From: Streptomyces sp. QL37
GTDB taxonomy: Bacteria; Actinomycetota; Actinomycetes; Streptomycetales; Streptomycetaceae
NCBI RefSeq assembly: GCF_002941025.1
Contig: NZ_PTJS01000001.1
Coordinates: forward strand, 7,082,605-7,146,604
DNA: 64,000 nt
Direction of reading: 5' to 3'
Shown here piece after piece: positions 1 through 9,001 of the stretch (the stretch's first letter is position 1; each line of letters starts with the position of its first letter). The position numbers were made by a program, and so were the translations under genes. The notes under the pieces were generated by a model. The model worked only from the letters and a program-made list of their open reading frames with translations, was not told the DNA's origin and searched no databases.

Positions 1-989
1 CCGGCGGCATCGGGGGCAACCACGACCTGGTGCGCGCCCAGTGGCCCGAGCGGCTGGGCACCCCGCCGGAGAAGATGCTCTCCGGCGTCCCCGCCCACGT
101 CGACGGACTGATGCTCGAAATCGCCGAGAAGGCGGGCGCCCACCACATCAACCGCGACCGGATGTGGCACTACACCGAGGGCATCGAGAACTGGAACCCG
201 ATCTGGGACAAGCACGGCATCCGGATCCTTCCCGGCCCGTCCTCCCTCTGGCTGGACGCCCGCGGCAAACGCCTGCCCGTGCCGCTCTTCCCGGGTTTCG
301 ACACGCTGGGCACCCTCGAACACATCATGCGGTCCGGCCACGGCTACACCTGGTTCGTCCTCGACCAGAAGATCATCGGCAAGGAGTTCGCGCTCTCCGG
401 CTCCGAGCAGAACCCGGACCTGACCGGGAAGTCCGTACGCGACGTGATCGGCAGAGCGCGCGCCGACGTCCCCGGGCCCGTGAAGGCATTCATGGACAAG
501 GGCGTGGACTTCGTCGTCGAGAAGGACCTCGGCGCGCTCGTGCGCGGGATGAACGCGCTCACCGGCGAAGCCCTCATCGACGAGGAGGCCCTGCGCCGCG
601 AGATCACCGCCCGGGACCGTGAGATCGCCAACCCCTTCACCAAGGACCTCCAGATCACGGCGATCAACGGCGCCCGCTCCTATCTGGGCGACAAGCTGAT
701 CCGCACGGCGAAGCCGCACCGTATCCTCGACCCCGCCGCCGGCCCGCTCATCGCCGTACGGCTGAACATCCTGACCCGAAAGTCCCTCGGAGGGCTGGAG
801 ACGGACCTGTCCTCCCGCGTCCTGACCGGGGGCGGCACCCCGCTGCCCGGGGTGTACGCGGCGGGCGAGGCGGCGGGCTTCGGCGGCGGCGGGGTCCACG
901 GCTACCGGTCCCTGGAGGGCACCTTCCTCGGCGGCTGCATCTTCTCGGGCCGGACAGCGGGCCGTGCGGCGGCGAAGGCGATCGGCTGA
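1..989 (+). CDS. FAD-binding dehydrogenase, KstD/fumarate-reductase type (5' partial)
   Basis: The reading frame is open from base 3 to the TGA at 987-989 (328 visible residues), so the start and the N-terminal FAD-binding GxGxxG region lie off the left edge. The visible C-terminal end carries the second FAD-contacting region: GVYAAGEAAGFGGGG followed by a Gly/Ser-rich HGYRSLEGTFLGG stretch. This is typical of FAD-dependent dehydrogenases related to 3-ketosteroid 1-dehydrogenase and fumarate reductase flavoproteins. The left edge reads GGIGGNHDLV, another conserved piece of this group. The substrate cannot be told from sequence; family members are annotated simply as FAD-binding dehydrogenase. 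The predicted protein is cytosolic with no membrane segment in the visible part. A GTG at 30 could be mistaken for a start, but homologous sequence continues upstream of it. Confidence 0.85.
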   Translation, partial: GGIGGNHDLVRAQWPERLGTPPEKMLSGVPAHVDGLMLEIAEKAGAHHINRDRMWHYTEGIENWNPIWDKHGIRILPGPSSLWLDARGKRLPVPLFPGFDTLGTLEHIMRSGHGYTWFVLDQKIIGKEFALSGSEQNPDLTGKSVRDVIGRARADVPGPVKAFMDKGVDFVVEKDLGALVRGMNALTGEALIDEEALRREITARDREIANPFTKDLQITAINGARSYLGDKLIRTAKPHRILDPAAGPLIAVRLNILTRKSLGGLETDLSSRVLTGGGTPLPGVYAAGEAAGFGGGGVHGYRSLEGTFLGGCIFSGRTAGRAAAKAIG

Positions 990-1032
990 AGCCCTGCTCG
1001 ACCCTGCGGGGAAGCCCAGGAGCCGCGGCCGG

Positions 1033-1458
1033 TCACTCCAGCAGTTCCACCACCCGGAAGCGCTCGGCCACGATCATCGTGTCGTCGTCCACGGTGAACT
1101 CCGGGTCGCCGAGCGCCTCCCGCATCTCCTCGCTGTGCCAGAACGCCTCGTGCCCCGCCCGCCACCCGGCCACCGAGGTGTAACCCTCGCCCTCGTCCAG
1201 CGCGTGCCGCAGCCCGACCGACCCCAGCGGCAGCACCTCCACCTCCGTCAGCTCGACCACGGCGACCTCCCGCCCCGCCGAGTCGATGAGCGCGGACCGT
1301 TCGCCCACCGGCGGCAGCTCCTCCCGCTCCACCTCGTACTCCGCGAGCAGCCCGGAGGTGGAGACCTTCTCGCCCGAGAGCACGGCCGCGACCAGCTGGT
1401 CGCGCAGAGGCCCGGGGAATGCGAGAAGGAAGGGCTTGAGCGGTTCACGGTTCTCCAT
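1033..1458 (-). CDS. ASCH-domain protein
   Basis: Small 141-residue protein resembling ASCH (ASC-1 homology) domain proteins, a PUA-like beta-barrel fold usually associated with RNA or nucleotide binding. The SGEKVSTS stretch at about residues 28-35 corresponds to the family's GxKxxT signature, followed by alternating beta strands and a C-terminal aromatic helix (AGHEAFWHSEEMREAL). I chose the ATG at 1456-1458 because the protein homology begins there; the frame stays open a long way upstream, but that part is low-complexity GC-rich sequence. It is convergent with the flavin dehydrogenase, with a 43-nt gap. The specific role is unknown. Alternative: another PUA-superfamily protein of unknown function. 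Confidence 0.75.
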   Translation of the reverse strand: MENREPLKPFLLAFPGPLRDQLVAAVLSGEKVSTSGLLAEYEVEREELPPVGERSALIDSAGREVAVVELTEVEVLPLGSVGLRHALDEGEGYTSVAGWRAGHEAFWHSEEMREALGDPEFTVDDDTMIVAERFRVVELLE

Positions 1459-1699
1459 GGCGGCAGTGTGGCACGCGTCACCTCTGCCCCACCCGTCACG
1501 TCCGTAGGGGCTCTCGAACTGCGTGAATGGTTCAGTCCACCTTCGCCGCACGGGCAACTGTGTGTGAAATGAGCGCAGTTGGGTCAGGGGCGGCCTTGAC
1601 TCGAAGCGTTGCCTACCGCTTTGCTGTCCGCGATCGTTTGCTCGCACACAGCATCGATATGTGCTGGTGTCATGTCGAAGTGGAAAAGGAAGCCTGCGG

Positions 1700-2662
1700 A
1701 TGTCTCCGCCTCCGCCGCCCCTGGGCCGTTCCCGCCGCAAGGGCGGACGCCCGGACCACGCCTTCGACCTGGCGCTCGACGACGGCGAACTCATCGACGT
1801 GAGAGCACAGTTCGCCCAGGGCCGCTGGACCCGGGCCCGTTCGCTGCTCGTCGCGACCGGCACCGACTGGGACCGCCGCGGCCACCGCCTCCTCGCCCTC
1901 GCCGCCGTCCCGTCCGCCGCCGGATGGGCGGGCGACTGGCTGCTCGCCGAGCCGGACAGCCGGGACGCCACGACTCTGCTCGCCTGCGCCACCGTCGCCC
2001 GCGCCCAGCGCCCCAAGGCCGGCACCGGTGAGGGGGACCGGGCGCGCGAGGCGTGCCGGGCGGCGGCCGCGCTCGACCCCGCCGACCCCACCCCCTGGCT
2101 CGCCCTGATGACGCTGGAGCGCACCCACGGCACCCACGACGGAGCCGCCAGGCACTTCGAGGAGATCCGCGCCCGGCATCCCGAACACCACCACGCCCAC
2201 CACCTCATGACGGCCGGCCTCGCCGAGGCGCATCCGGAGAGCGACCCGCTCCACGAGGTGTACGACTTCGCCGCCTGGGCCGCCGAACAGGCCCCGGCCG
2301 ACTCGCCGCTCGCCGTGCTCCCCGTCGTCGCCCACGCCGAGCGCTACCGCGTCCTGGCCGCGGCCGGCGCCGTGTCCGACGACCCGGCGGCCTCGGGCCA
2401 CTGGTCGGGGCGCCGGGCCAGACAGGTGATGAAGGCCGCCTTCGACTGGTGGCTCGAATGGGAACGCGAGGACCACCCCCGCCACACCGCCGACCTCAAC
2501 TTCCTCGCCCACGCGAAGATCTGCGAGGGCCGGTCCGCCGAGGCCGCCGCGATCTTCCACCGCATCGGCCTCCACGCGACCGAGGCCCCGTGGTCGTACG
2601 CCGGCCGCGACGCGTACCCCGAATTCATCGCCGCGCGCACCCTCGCGCTCGGTACCCCCTGA
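1700..2662 (+). CDS. Conserved protein with TPR-like helical repeats, function unknown
   Basis: 320-residue protein I do not recognise by name. It is Ala-, Arg- and His-rich and largely helical. The spacing of Ala/Leu residues in the middle (DPADPTPWLALMTLER, then FEEIRARHPEHHHAHH) resembles tetratricopeptide-like helix pairs, so a scaffold role is possible but unproven. A basic Pro-rich N-terminus precedes a conserved-looking core. I chose the ATG at 1700 because an AAGGA ribosome site lies nine bases upstream (1686-1690); an upstream ATG at 1661 has no such site. It lies 36 nt ahead of the APC permease on the same strand, so the two are probably co-transcribed and the protein may accompany the transporter. 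No signal peptide or membrane segment is visible. Confidence 0.6.
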   Translation: MSPPPPPLGRSRRKGGRPDHAFDLALDDGELIDVRAQFAQGRWTRARSLLVATGTDWDRRGHRLLALAAVPSAAGWAGDWLLAEPDSRDATTLLACATVARAQRPKAGTGEGDRAREACRAAAALDPADPTPWLALMTLERTHGTHDGAARHFEEIRARHPEHHHAHHLMTAGLAEAHPESDPLHEVYDFAAWAAEQAPADSPLAVLPVVAHAERYRVLAAAGAVSDDPAASGHWSGRRARQVMKAAFDWWLEWEREDHPRHTADLNFLAHAKICEGRSAEAAAIFHRIGLHATEAPWSYAGRDAYPEFIAARTLALGTP

Positions 2663-2698
2663 CGCACGTTCGTTATCGACGAAGGGACCACCCCCGCC

Positions 2699-4267
2699 AT
2701 GTCGACGGGCAGAACAGTTACGAGCGAGACCGGCACGACCGGGACCGCCGGCTCCGGCGGCATCAACACCTACAAGGGCGAGGAACGGGCACTGCGCGCC
2801 GGCCGGCTCGGCACCCCCGGGCTGCTCCTGTCCGTCCTCGCCGCCAGCGCCCCCCTGATGGTCGTCGCCGGGGTGATGCCCACCGTGTTCGGGGTGATGG
2901 GCATCGTCGGACAGCCCCTGCTCTACGTCATCCTCGGCATCGTCCTGATGCTGTTCGGCGTGGGTTACGCGGAGATGAGCCGGCACGTCCACAACGCAGG
3001 CGCCTTCTACGCGTACATCGCCCGCGGCCTCGGCCCCACGGCCGGCGCGGGCGCCTCGCTCGTCGCGCTGGTCGCCTACAGCGCCATGCAGGTCGGCATC
3101 TACGGCATCCTCGGCTTCGAGGTCTCGGGCCTCTTCGCCACGTACCTCGGGATCGACCTCCAGTGGTGGATCCCCGCCCTGGTGGCCGTGGTCGTCGTCG
3201 GCGTACTGGGCTGGCTGAAGATCGACCTCAACGCCAAGGTGCTCGGGGTGCTGCTCGTCATCGAGTGCGCCCTCGTCGTGATCTTCGACATCGCGGCCGT
3301 CGCGGAGCCCGGCCCCGAGGGGCTGTCCCTGCACGCGTTCAACCCCGAGACGCTCACCGGAGCCGGCCTGGGCACCGCGCTCTGCTTCTGCATCGCCGCG
3401 TTCGTCGGCTTCGAGCAGGCCCCGGTGTACGCCGAGGAGACCAGCCGCCCGCAGATCGTCGTGTCCCGCGTGATGTTCCTGGCCGTGGGGTACGCCGCCC
3501 TCTTCCTCGCCGTCAGCTCCTGGGCCCTGACCGTCGCCGCGGGCCCGTCGTCCATCGCGGGCATGTCCATCGAACAGGGGCCGGGGATGCTCTTCGGCCT
3601 CACCGAGGAGCGGCTCGGCGCCACCTTCACCGACGTCCTGCACGTCCTGTTCGTCACCGGCATGTTCGCCGCGCTGCTCAGCTTCCACAACGTGGTGGCC
3701 CGCTACGCGTTCGCCATGGGCCGTGAAGGGCTGCTGCCGGCCGGCTTCGGCCGCACCAACAAGGCGAGCGGAGCGCCCGCCGGCGGTTCCATGCTCCAGT
3801 CCGCGCTCTCCGTCGTGATCGTGCTCGCCTTCGCCCTCACCGACGACAACCCGGTCGGCGACCCCACCGCGCCCGTCCTGCACCTGTTCACCTGGATGGG
3901 CAATGTCGGAGCCCTCGGCGTCATCGTGCTGATGGCCGCGGCCTCCTTCGCGGTCATCGCGTTCTTCGTACGGCGCGGCGCCGGCCGGGCCCAGGCGCCC
4001 CGGCTCGTCGCCTCCGGCCTCGCGGGCCTCGCCCTTCTCGCCATCGCCGTCCTCACCGTCCGGGACTTCGACGTCCTGGTCGGCTCCGGGCCCGGCTCGG
4101 TCCTGAACTGGCTGCTGCCCGGCGTCATCGTCCTGGCCCTCGCCGGAGGCCTGGCCTACGGGGCGGTGCTGCGGCGCACCAGGCCCGAGGTGCACGCCAG
4201 GATCGGCCTCGGCAACGAGGCGTTCCAGTTGGAGAAGGCGGCGGAGGGCGGCAAGGACCCGCGCTGA
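2699..4267 (+). CDS. APC-superfamily amino acid permease
   Basis: 522-residue integral membrane protein with about 12 hydrophobic segments. It has the APC-family start: a polar N-terminus, then GTPGLLLSVLAASAPLMVVAG as TM1 and a tyrosine-containing GYAEMSRHVHNAGAFYAYIARGLG loop, the usual signature after TM2. It should import an amino acid or amine driven by proton symport or antiport; the substrate cannot be assigned. TM6 contains CFCIAAFVGFEQAPVYAEE, the conserved FxGFE element. Start ATG 2699 follows a weak GAAGGGA box about 12 nt upstream. It is downstream of, and probably co-transcribed with, the unknown protein at 1700. A strong hairpin at 4298-4360 separates it from the convergent gntP. 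Confidence 0.9.
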   Translation: MSTGRTVTSETGTTGTAGSGGINTYKGEERALRAGRLGTPGLLLSVLAASAPLMVVAGVMPTVFGVMGIVGQPLLYVILGIVLMLFGVGYAEMSRHVHNAGAFYAYIARGLGPTAGAGASLVALVAYSAMQVGIYGILGFEVSGLFATYLGIDLQWWIPALVAVVVVGVLGWLKIDLNAKVLGVLLVIECALVVIFDIAAVAEPGPEGLSLHAFNPETLTGAGLGTALCFCIAAFVGFEQAPVYAEETSRPQIVVSRVMFLAVGYAALFLAVSSWALTVAAGPSSIAGMSIEQGPGMLFGLTEERLGATFTDVLHVLFVTGMFAALLSFHNVVARYAFAMGREGLLPAGFGRTNKASGAPAGGSMLQSALSVVIVLAFALTDDNPVGDPTAPVLHLFTWMGNVGALGVIVLMAAASFAVIAFFVRRGAGRAQAPRLVASGLAGLALLAIAVLTVRDFDVLVGSGPGSVLNWLLPGVIVLALAGGLAYGAVLRRTRPEVHARIGLGNEAFQLEKAAEGGKDPR

Positions 4268-4297
4268 TCCCGCGCTCCTCGCGGGCTGCCGATGCGG

Positions 4298-4360
4298 CGG
4301 AGGCGCCCGCCGGCCCGGAGGCACGCCGTGACGTGCGCACCGGGCCGGCGAGCGCCTCCG
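4298..4360. terminator. Bidirectional terminator between the APC permease and gntP
   Basis: Twenty-one-base arms (4298-4318 and 4340-4360) pair with one mismatch. The 21-nt loop holds a second small stem, GCACG (4321-4325) with CGTGC (4332-4336). It sits between two converging genes, so it can end transcription from both sides. There is no U-tract, which is common for actinobacterial hairpins. Confidence 0.8.
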
Positions 4361-4416
4361 GGCCATCTCCGGGCACCCGCTGTGACGGGGACCCGGAGGG
4401 GAGTGGTGCCGACCGG

Positions 4417-5814
4417 CTACAACACCAGGGACAGCAGCAGGATGAAGCCCAGCGAGACGACGGAGATGATCGTCTCCATCACCGACCAGGTCTTGATCGT
4501 CTGCGGGACGTCCATGCCGAAGTACTCCTTCACCAACCAGAATCCCGCGTCGTTGACGTGGCTGAAGAAGAGCGAGCCCGCGCCGACGGCGAGGACGAGC
4601 AGCGCGACGTGCGAGGTCGACAGATCGGCGGCGAGGGGGGCGACCAGACCGGCCGCCGAGATGGTGGCCACGGTCGCCGAGCCCGTCGCCAGCCGGATCG
4701 CGACGGCGATCAGCCAGCCGAGCAGCAGGGCCGGGATCGACCAGTTCTCGGAGAACTCCAGGATCATCTGGCCGACACCGGCGTCGATGAGGGTCTGCTT
4801 GAACCCACCGCCGGCGCCCACGATCAGCAGGATGCCCGCGATCGGGGCGAGCGACTTCTCGACGGTGCTGGAGAGCCTGCCCTTGGTGAAGCCGGCCGCA
4901 CGGCCCAGGGTGAACATGCCGACGATCACGGCGGCGAGCAGCGCGATCAGCGGCGAGCCGATGACGTCGGTGACCCGCTGGACGTGGTTCTCCGGGTCGT
5001 CCACCACGATGTCGACGAGCGCCTTGATCAGCATCAGCACGACGGGCAGCAGGATCGTCGCGAGGGTCGCGCCGAAGCTGGGGCGGCGCTCCAGGTCCTC
5101 GGACGGACGCTGCGGGATCATCTTCTCCGGCGCCTCGATGTCCACCCAGCGGGCGGCGTAACGGGAGAAGACCGGACCCGCGATGATCACCGTGGGGATG
5201 GCCACCAGCACACCGAGGGCCAGCGTGACACCCAGGTTGGCGCCCAGCGCGTCGATCGCGACCAGCGGGCCGGGGTGCGGGGGGATCAGTCCGTGCATCA
5301 CGGAGAGACCGGCGAGCGCGGGAATGCCGATCCGCATCAGCGAGTAGTTGCCGCGCTTGGCGACCAGCAGCACCACCGGAATCATCAGCACGATTCCGAC
5401 CTCGAAGAAGAGCGGAAGCCCGATGATCGAGGCGATCAGCACCATCGCCCACGGCATCGCGCGCCCGCTCGCCTTGGCGAGGATCGTGTCGACGATCTGG
5501 TCGGCGCCGCCGGAATCGGCGAGCAGCTTGCCCAGGATGGCGCCCAGGGCGATCAGGACACCGACACCCGCGACGGTCGAACCGAGGCCCGCGGTGAAGC
5601 TCGCGATGGTCTTCGCCGGGTTGGCCCCGGCGAAGGAGCCGAGCGCCAGTGAGCCGATGGTCAACGCGAGGAACGCGTGCATCTTGAACTTGGTGATGAG
5701 CAGGACGATGACGGCGATGCCCGCCAGTACGGCGATACCCAGCTGTGCGTTACCGGCCGAAGTGATCGGTTCGACGGCGTCCGCTGCCAGCATCTCGACG
5801 CTGAGACTGGTCAC
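4417..5814 (-). CDS. gntP: Gluconate permease, GntP family
   Basis: 465-residue polytopic membrane protein of the gluconate:H+ symporter family. It has 12-14 hydrophobic segments and the family hallmarks: PLFFEVGIVLMIPV about a third of the way in, GLIPPHPGPLVAID, and the C-terminal LFFSHVNDAGFW block. It imports gluconate for phosphorylation by the adjacent GntK. The start is a GTG at 5812-5814, giving a protein beginning MTSLSVEMLAADAV, with AAGG upstream at normal distance; a later in-frame ATG would shorten the N-terminus by seven residues. gntK ends 11 nt upstream on the same strand, so gntK-gntP form an operon, with gntR divergent. Regulation is presumably by GntR repression relieved by gluconate or its phosphate. 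Confidence 0.95.
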   Translation of the reverse strand: MTSLSVEMLAADAVEPITSAGNAQLGIAVLAGIAVIVLLITKFKMHAFLALTIGSLALGSFAGANPAKTIASFTAGLGSTVAGVGVLIALGAILGKLLADSGGADQIVDTILAKASGRAMPWAMVLIASIIGLPLFFEVGIVLMIPVVLLVAKRGNYSLMRIGIPALAGLSVMHGLIPPHPGPLVAIDALGANLGVTLALGVLVAIPTVIIAGPVFSRYAARWVDIEAPEKMIPQRPSEDLERRPSFGATLATILLPVVLMLIKALVDIVVDDPENHVQRVTDVIGSPLIALLAAVIVGMFTLGRAAGFTKGRLSSTVEKSLAPIAGILLIVGAGGGFKQTLIDAGVGQMILEFSENWSIPALLLGWLIAVAIRLATGSATVATISAAGLVAPLAADLSTSHVALLVLAVGAGSLFFSHVNDAGFWLVKEYFGMDVPQTIKTWSVMETIISVVSLGFILLLSLVL

Positions 5815-5825
5815 GGTGGTGATCC

Positions 5826-6335
5826 TTAGTTCGCGAGCCGGCGCAGCGCGGCGACGGCCCGGTCGGTGATTTCCTCGGGGGTGCCGGACACGTCGACGGC
5901 GACGCCCGCCTCGTCCTCCTGCAACGGCTGCAGGGTGGCGAACTGGGAGTCGAGCAGCGCGGTCGGCATGAAGTGACCCTTGCGGTCCGCCATGCGGTGT
6001 TCGATGAGGGACCGGTCGCCGGTCAGATGCAGGAAGACGGCACCGGGAGCCTCGGCCCGCAGCCGGTCGCGGTAGGACCGCTTGAGCGCGGAGCTGCTGA
6101 CGACGCCACCGAGCTCGGCGCGGCCGTGGGCCCACTGCCCGATCGCGTCCAGCCACGGCCAGCGGTCGTCGTCGTCCAGGGGCGTACCGGCGGACATCTT
6201 GGCGATGTTGGCCGGCGGGTGGAAGTCGTCGCCCTCGGCATAGGGGACGCCCAGTGCGTCGGCGAGCAGGGGGCCGATCGTGGTCTTGCCGGTCCCTGCT
6301 ACGCCCATCACCACGACGACGTGGGGGGTGCTCAT
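5826..6335 (-). CDS. gntK: Gluconokinase
   Basis: 169-residue thermoresistant-type gluconokinase, which phosphorylates gluconate to 6-phosphogluconate to feed the pentose phosphate pathway. The P-loop GVAGTGKT is near residues 10-17. It is followed by EGDDFHPPANIAKMSAGTPL, the gluconate-site signature of the family, and by the lid-region DRKGHFMP. I chose the ATG at 6333-6335, which has GAGG seven bases upstream; an in-frame upstream ATG (6374) would add 13 residues not seen in the family. Stop TAA at 5826-5828. It is the first gene of the gntKP operon, divergent from gntR. Confidence 0.95.
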   Translation of the reverse strand: MSTPHVVVVMGVAGTGKTTIGPLLADALGVPYAEGDDFHPPANIAKMSAGTPLDDDDRWPWLDAIGQWAHGRAELGGVVSSSALKRSYRDRLRAEAPGAVFLHLTGDRSLIEHRMADRKGHFMPTALLDSQFATLQPLQEDEAGVAVDVSGTPEEITDRAVAALRRLAN

Positions 6336-6404
6336 TGGTGCCTCGCTGTCTTCTTCGACATCGGTCCGCGACATCGGTCCGTCGCGCTACTGAAACCCAT
6401 TACA

Positions 6405-6441
6405 TACGACTTATTCAAGTGGCTGTGACATAAACGTCGTA
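6405..6441. promoter_or_regulatory. Candidate GntR operator in the gntK/gntR divergent region
   Basis: Inverted half-sites TACGAC (6405-6410) and GTCGTA (6436-6441), 25 nt apart, lie between the divergent gntK and gntR genes. Similarity continues beyond the core: TACGACTTATT on the plus strand, TACGACGTTTAT on the minus strand. The sequence is AT-rich against its surroundings, as expected for a control region. Its assignment to GntR is inference from position. Confidence 0.5.
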
Positions 6442-6479
6442 CTTTTTGTTCCCTCAGGCCGCCCCGTAGGGTTGTGGGT

Positions 6480-7181
6480 ATGACCACACCTGCCCAGGGG
6501 CTCCATACGCATGTGCTGGACACCCTGGGCCTGGAGATCGCGGCGGGGGACTGTCCGCCCGGTCAGGTGCTGCGCACCGACGAGCTCGCCCAGCGCTTCG
6601 ACGTGTCACGCACCGTCGTGCGCGAAGTGGTCCGCGTCCTCGAATCCATGCACCTGGTCGAGTCCCGGCGCCGGGTCGGGGTGACCGTGCGGCCCACGGA
6701 GGAGTGGAACGTCTACGACCCCCAGGTCATCCGCTGGCGGCTCGCCGGCTCCGACCGGCCCCGGCAACTGCGCTCCCTGACCGTGCTGCGGTCCGCCGTC
6801 GAGCCGGTCGCCGCGGGCCTGGCGGCCCGTAACGCCACCGCCGAGCAGTGCGCCGCGCTCACGGAGTGCGCCCTCGGCATGGTCGCGACCTCGCGCGGCC
6901 AGCAGCTGGAGGGCTACCTCCGGCACGACACCGCCTTCCACCGCATCATCCTCAACGCCTCCGGCAACGAGATGTTCGCGCGGCTCGGCGATGTCGTCGC
7001 CGAGGTCCTGGCCGGCCGTACCCACCACCAGGTCATGTTCGAGGACCCGGACCCCGCTGCCGTCACGCTCCACGTCCGGCTCGCCGAAGCCGTACGCGAG
7101 GGTGACGCCGAGGGAGCCGAACGGCTGACCAAGGAGATCGCGGTCGGCGCGCTCCACGAACTGGACGTACTCGCCCCATGA
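6480..7181 (+). CDS. gntR: GntR-family (FadR/FCD) gluconate operon regulator
   Basis: 233-residue regulator: N-terminal winged helix-turn-helix (about residues 10-75, with DELAQRFDVSRTVVREVVRVLES as the recognition helix region) and a C-terminal all-helical FCD ligand domain. The FCD metal/ligand residues appear in YLRHDTAFHRIIL and near the C-terminus. It should bind the intergenic region and repress gntKP until gluconate or 6-phosphogluconate binds. Start: ATG 6480 is preceded by TAGGGT at 6467-6472, seven bases away, so the transcript may be leaderless; an in-frame GTG at 6474 is the alternative. It is divergent from gntK with a 144-nt shared control region. Confidence 0.9.
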   Translation: MTTPAQGLHTHVLDTLGLEIAAGDCPPGQVLRTDELAQRFDVSRTVVREVVRVLESMHLVESRRRVGVTVRPTEEWNVYDPQVIRWRLAGSDRPRQLRSLTVLRSAVEPVAAGLAARNATAEQCAALTECALGMVATSRGQQLEGYLRHDTAFHRIILNASGNEMFARLGDVVAEVLAGRTHHQVMFEDPDPAAVTLHVRLAEAVREGDAEGAERLTKEIAVGALHELDVLAP

Positions 7182-7256
7182 GCGGCCCCCCGCCCGGGTA
7201 CGGTGGGCGGGTTCGATCTTCGGAATCACGGGGCAGTCGGGATGGGAGACCACGGC

Positions 7257-8342
7257 ATGGCGCAGCAGGTACAAGGGGTCATCGCACCGGGGAAGAACGA
7301 GCCCGTGCGCGTCGAGACGATCCTGGTGCCGGACCCCGGCCCCGGTGAGGCCGTGGTCAAGATCCAGGCGTGCGGCGTCTGCCACACCGACCTGCACTAC
7401 AAGCAGGGCGGCATCAACGACGACTTCCCGTTCCTGCTCGGCCACGAGGCCGCGGGTGTCGTGGAGTCCGTCGGGGACGGTGTCACCGACGTCGAGCCGG
7501 GCGACTTCGTCGTCCTGAACTGGCGTGCCGTGTGCGGCCAGTGCCGGGCCTGTCTGCGCGGCCGCCCCTGGTACTGCTTCGACACCCACAACGCCAAGCA
7601 GAAGATGACCCTCCTGGACGGCACCGAGCTCTCCCCTGCGCTCGGCATCGGCGCGTTCGCGGAGAAGACCCTCGTCGCCGCCGGCCAGTGCACCAAGGTC
7701 GACCCCGAGGTCTCCCCGGCGGTCGCCGGACTGCTCGGCTGCGGAGTCATGGCGGGCATCGGCGCCGCCATCAACACCGGCCAGGTCGGCCGCGGCGACT
7801 CCGTCGCCGTCATCGGCTGCGGCGGCGTCGGCGACGCGGCGGTCGCCGGTGCCCGCCTCGCGGGAGCGGCCAGGATCATCGCGGTCGACATCGACGACCG
7901 CAAGCTGGAGACCGCGAAGAAGATGGGTGCCACCCACACCGTCAACTCCCGCTCCGACGACCCCGTCGAGGCCATCCGCGCACTGACCGGCGGCAACGGC
8001 GCCGACGTCGTGATCGAGGCGGTGGGCCGCCCGGAGACGTACAAGCAGGCCTTCTACGCCCGGGACCTCGCCGGCACCGTCGTGCTCGTCGGAGTGCCCA
8101 CGCCCGAGATGCAGCTCGAACTCCCGCTCCTCGACGTGTTCGGGCGCGGCGGTTCGCTCAAGTCCTCCTGGTACGGGGACTGTCTCCCCTCGCGTGACTT
8201 CCCGATGCTCATCGACCTGCACCAGCAGGGACGCCTCGACCTCGGTGCCTTCGTGACCGAGACCATCCAGCTCGGCGAGATCGAGCAGGCCTTCGCCCGG
8301 ATGCACGACGGTGACGTCCTGCGCTCGGTGGTGGTCTTCTGA
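7257..8342 (+). CDS. mscR: S-(hydroxymethyl)mycothiol dehydrogenase
   Basis: 361-residue zinc-dependent medium-chain alcohol dehydrogenase. It oxidises the formaldehyde-mycothiol adduct to the formyl thioester with NAD+, the actinobacterial counterpart of glutathione-dependent formaldehyde dehydrogenase. The catalytic zinc Cys lies in ACGVCHTD (about residue 37). The structural zinc has four Cys in [15 protein letters not shown]. The Rossmann motif is [13 protein letters not shown]. The closest match I recall is the MSMEG/AdhE2-type mycothiol enzyme. Start ATG 7257 has GGGAG eight bases upstream; an ATG at 7242 is less well placed. Its TGA overlaps the ATG of the next gene by one base, so the two are translationally coupled. 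mshC, needed to make mycothiol, is 20 kb away in this window. Confidence 0.88.
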   Translation: MAQQVQGVIAPGKNEPVRVETILVPDPGPGEAVVKIQACGVCHTDLHYKQGGINDDFPFLLGHEAAGVVESVGDGVTDVEPGDFVVLNWRAVCGQCRACLRGRPWYCFDTHNAKQKMTLLDGTELSPALGIGAFAEKTLVAAGQCTKVDPEVSPAVAGLLGCGVMAGIGAAINTGQVGRGDSVAVIGCGGVGDAAVAGARLAGAARIIAVDIDDRKLETAKKMGATHTVNSRSDDPVEAIRALTGGNGADVVIEAVGRPETYKQAFYARDLAGTVVLVGVPTPEMQLELPLLDVFGRGGSLKSSWYGDCLPSRDFPMLIDLHQQGRLDLGAFVTETIQLGEIEQAFARMHDGDVLRSVVVF

Positions 8343-8971
8343 TGGCCGCCCGCATCGACCACCTGGTCACCTCCGGCACCTTCGCCCTCGACGGCGGCGA
8401 GTGGGACGTCGACAACAACGTCTGGATCGTCGGCGACGACACCGAGGCCGTCGTCATCGACGCCGCGCACGACGCCACGGCGATCGAGGCGGCACTCGGC
8501 GGCCGTACGCTGCGCGCGATCATCTGCACCCACGCGCACAACGACCACATCGACGCGGCCCCGGCCCTCGCCGACGCGACCGGGGCGCCGGTCCTGCTGC
8601 ACCCCGACGACCTCGAGCTGTGGGGGCGGACCCACCCGCACCGCGCCCCCGACGCCGAACTGGCCGACGGTCAGGAGCTGGAGGTGGCCGGAACGCGGCT
8701 GACGGTCCTGCACACCCCGGGCCACGCCCCGGGAGCGGTCTGCCTGTACGCCCCGGAGCTCGGCACCGTTTTCACCGGCGACACCCTCTTCCAGGGCGGA
8801 CCCGGCGCCACGGGACGGTCCTTCTCGCACTTCCCGACGATCATCGACTCGATCAGGGACCGGCTGCTCACCCTGCCCCCGGAGACCCAGGTCCTCACCG
8901 GGCACGGGGACTCCACGACCGTCGGCGCGGAAGCCCCGCAGCTGGAGGACTGGATCAACCGCGGCCACTGA
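8342..8971 (+). CDS. Metallo-beta-lactamase-fold hydrolase partner of MscR
   Basis: 209-residue MBL-fold protein with the metal-binding THAHNDHID motif (HxHxDH), further His ligands in HTPGHAPG and GHGDS, and Asp in FTGDTLF, giving a complete two-zinc site. Such hydrolases next to mycothiol-dependent formaldehyde dehydrogenase are thought to hydrolyse the S-formylmycothiol thioester to formate and mycothiol, in place of the glyoxalase/esterase of the glutathione pathway; this is inference from context. The start codon overlaps the mscR stop codon (TGATG), which fixes the start and implies coupled translation. Its 3' end faces rluA with a 12-nt gap. Confidence 0.88.
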   Translation: MAARIDHLVTSGTFALDGGEWDVDNNVWIVGDDTEAVVIDAAHDATAIEAALGGRTLRAIICTHAHNDHIDAAPALADATGAPVLLHPDDLELWGRTHPHRAPDAELADGQELEVAGTRLTVLHTPGHAPGAVCLYAPELGTVFTGDTLFQGGPGATGRSFSHFPTIIDSIRDRLLTLPPETQVLTGHGDSTTVGAEAPQLEDWINRGH

Positions 8972-9001
8972 GCGTGGCGGGAGTCACCGGTCCGGCCACG
9001 C
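8972..9001. terminator. Weak hairpin at the MBL hydrolase/RluA convergence
   Basis: GCGTGGC (8972-8978) pairs with GCCACGC (8995-9001) across a 16-nt loop. The right arm lies inside the 3' end of the convergent pseudouridine synthase gene. It is the only hairpin available to separate these genes and is modest. Confidence 0.35.

Noticed and set aside
1670..5452. A 1260-codon minus-strand frame across the unknown protein, APC permease and gntP genes
   Set aside because: It is a GC-bias artefact. Its sequence has no domain, and it runs antisense to two clear genes and out of frame over gntP.
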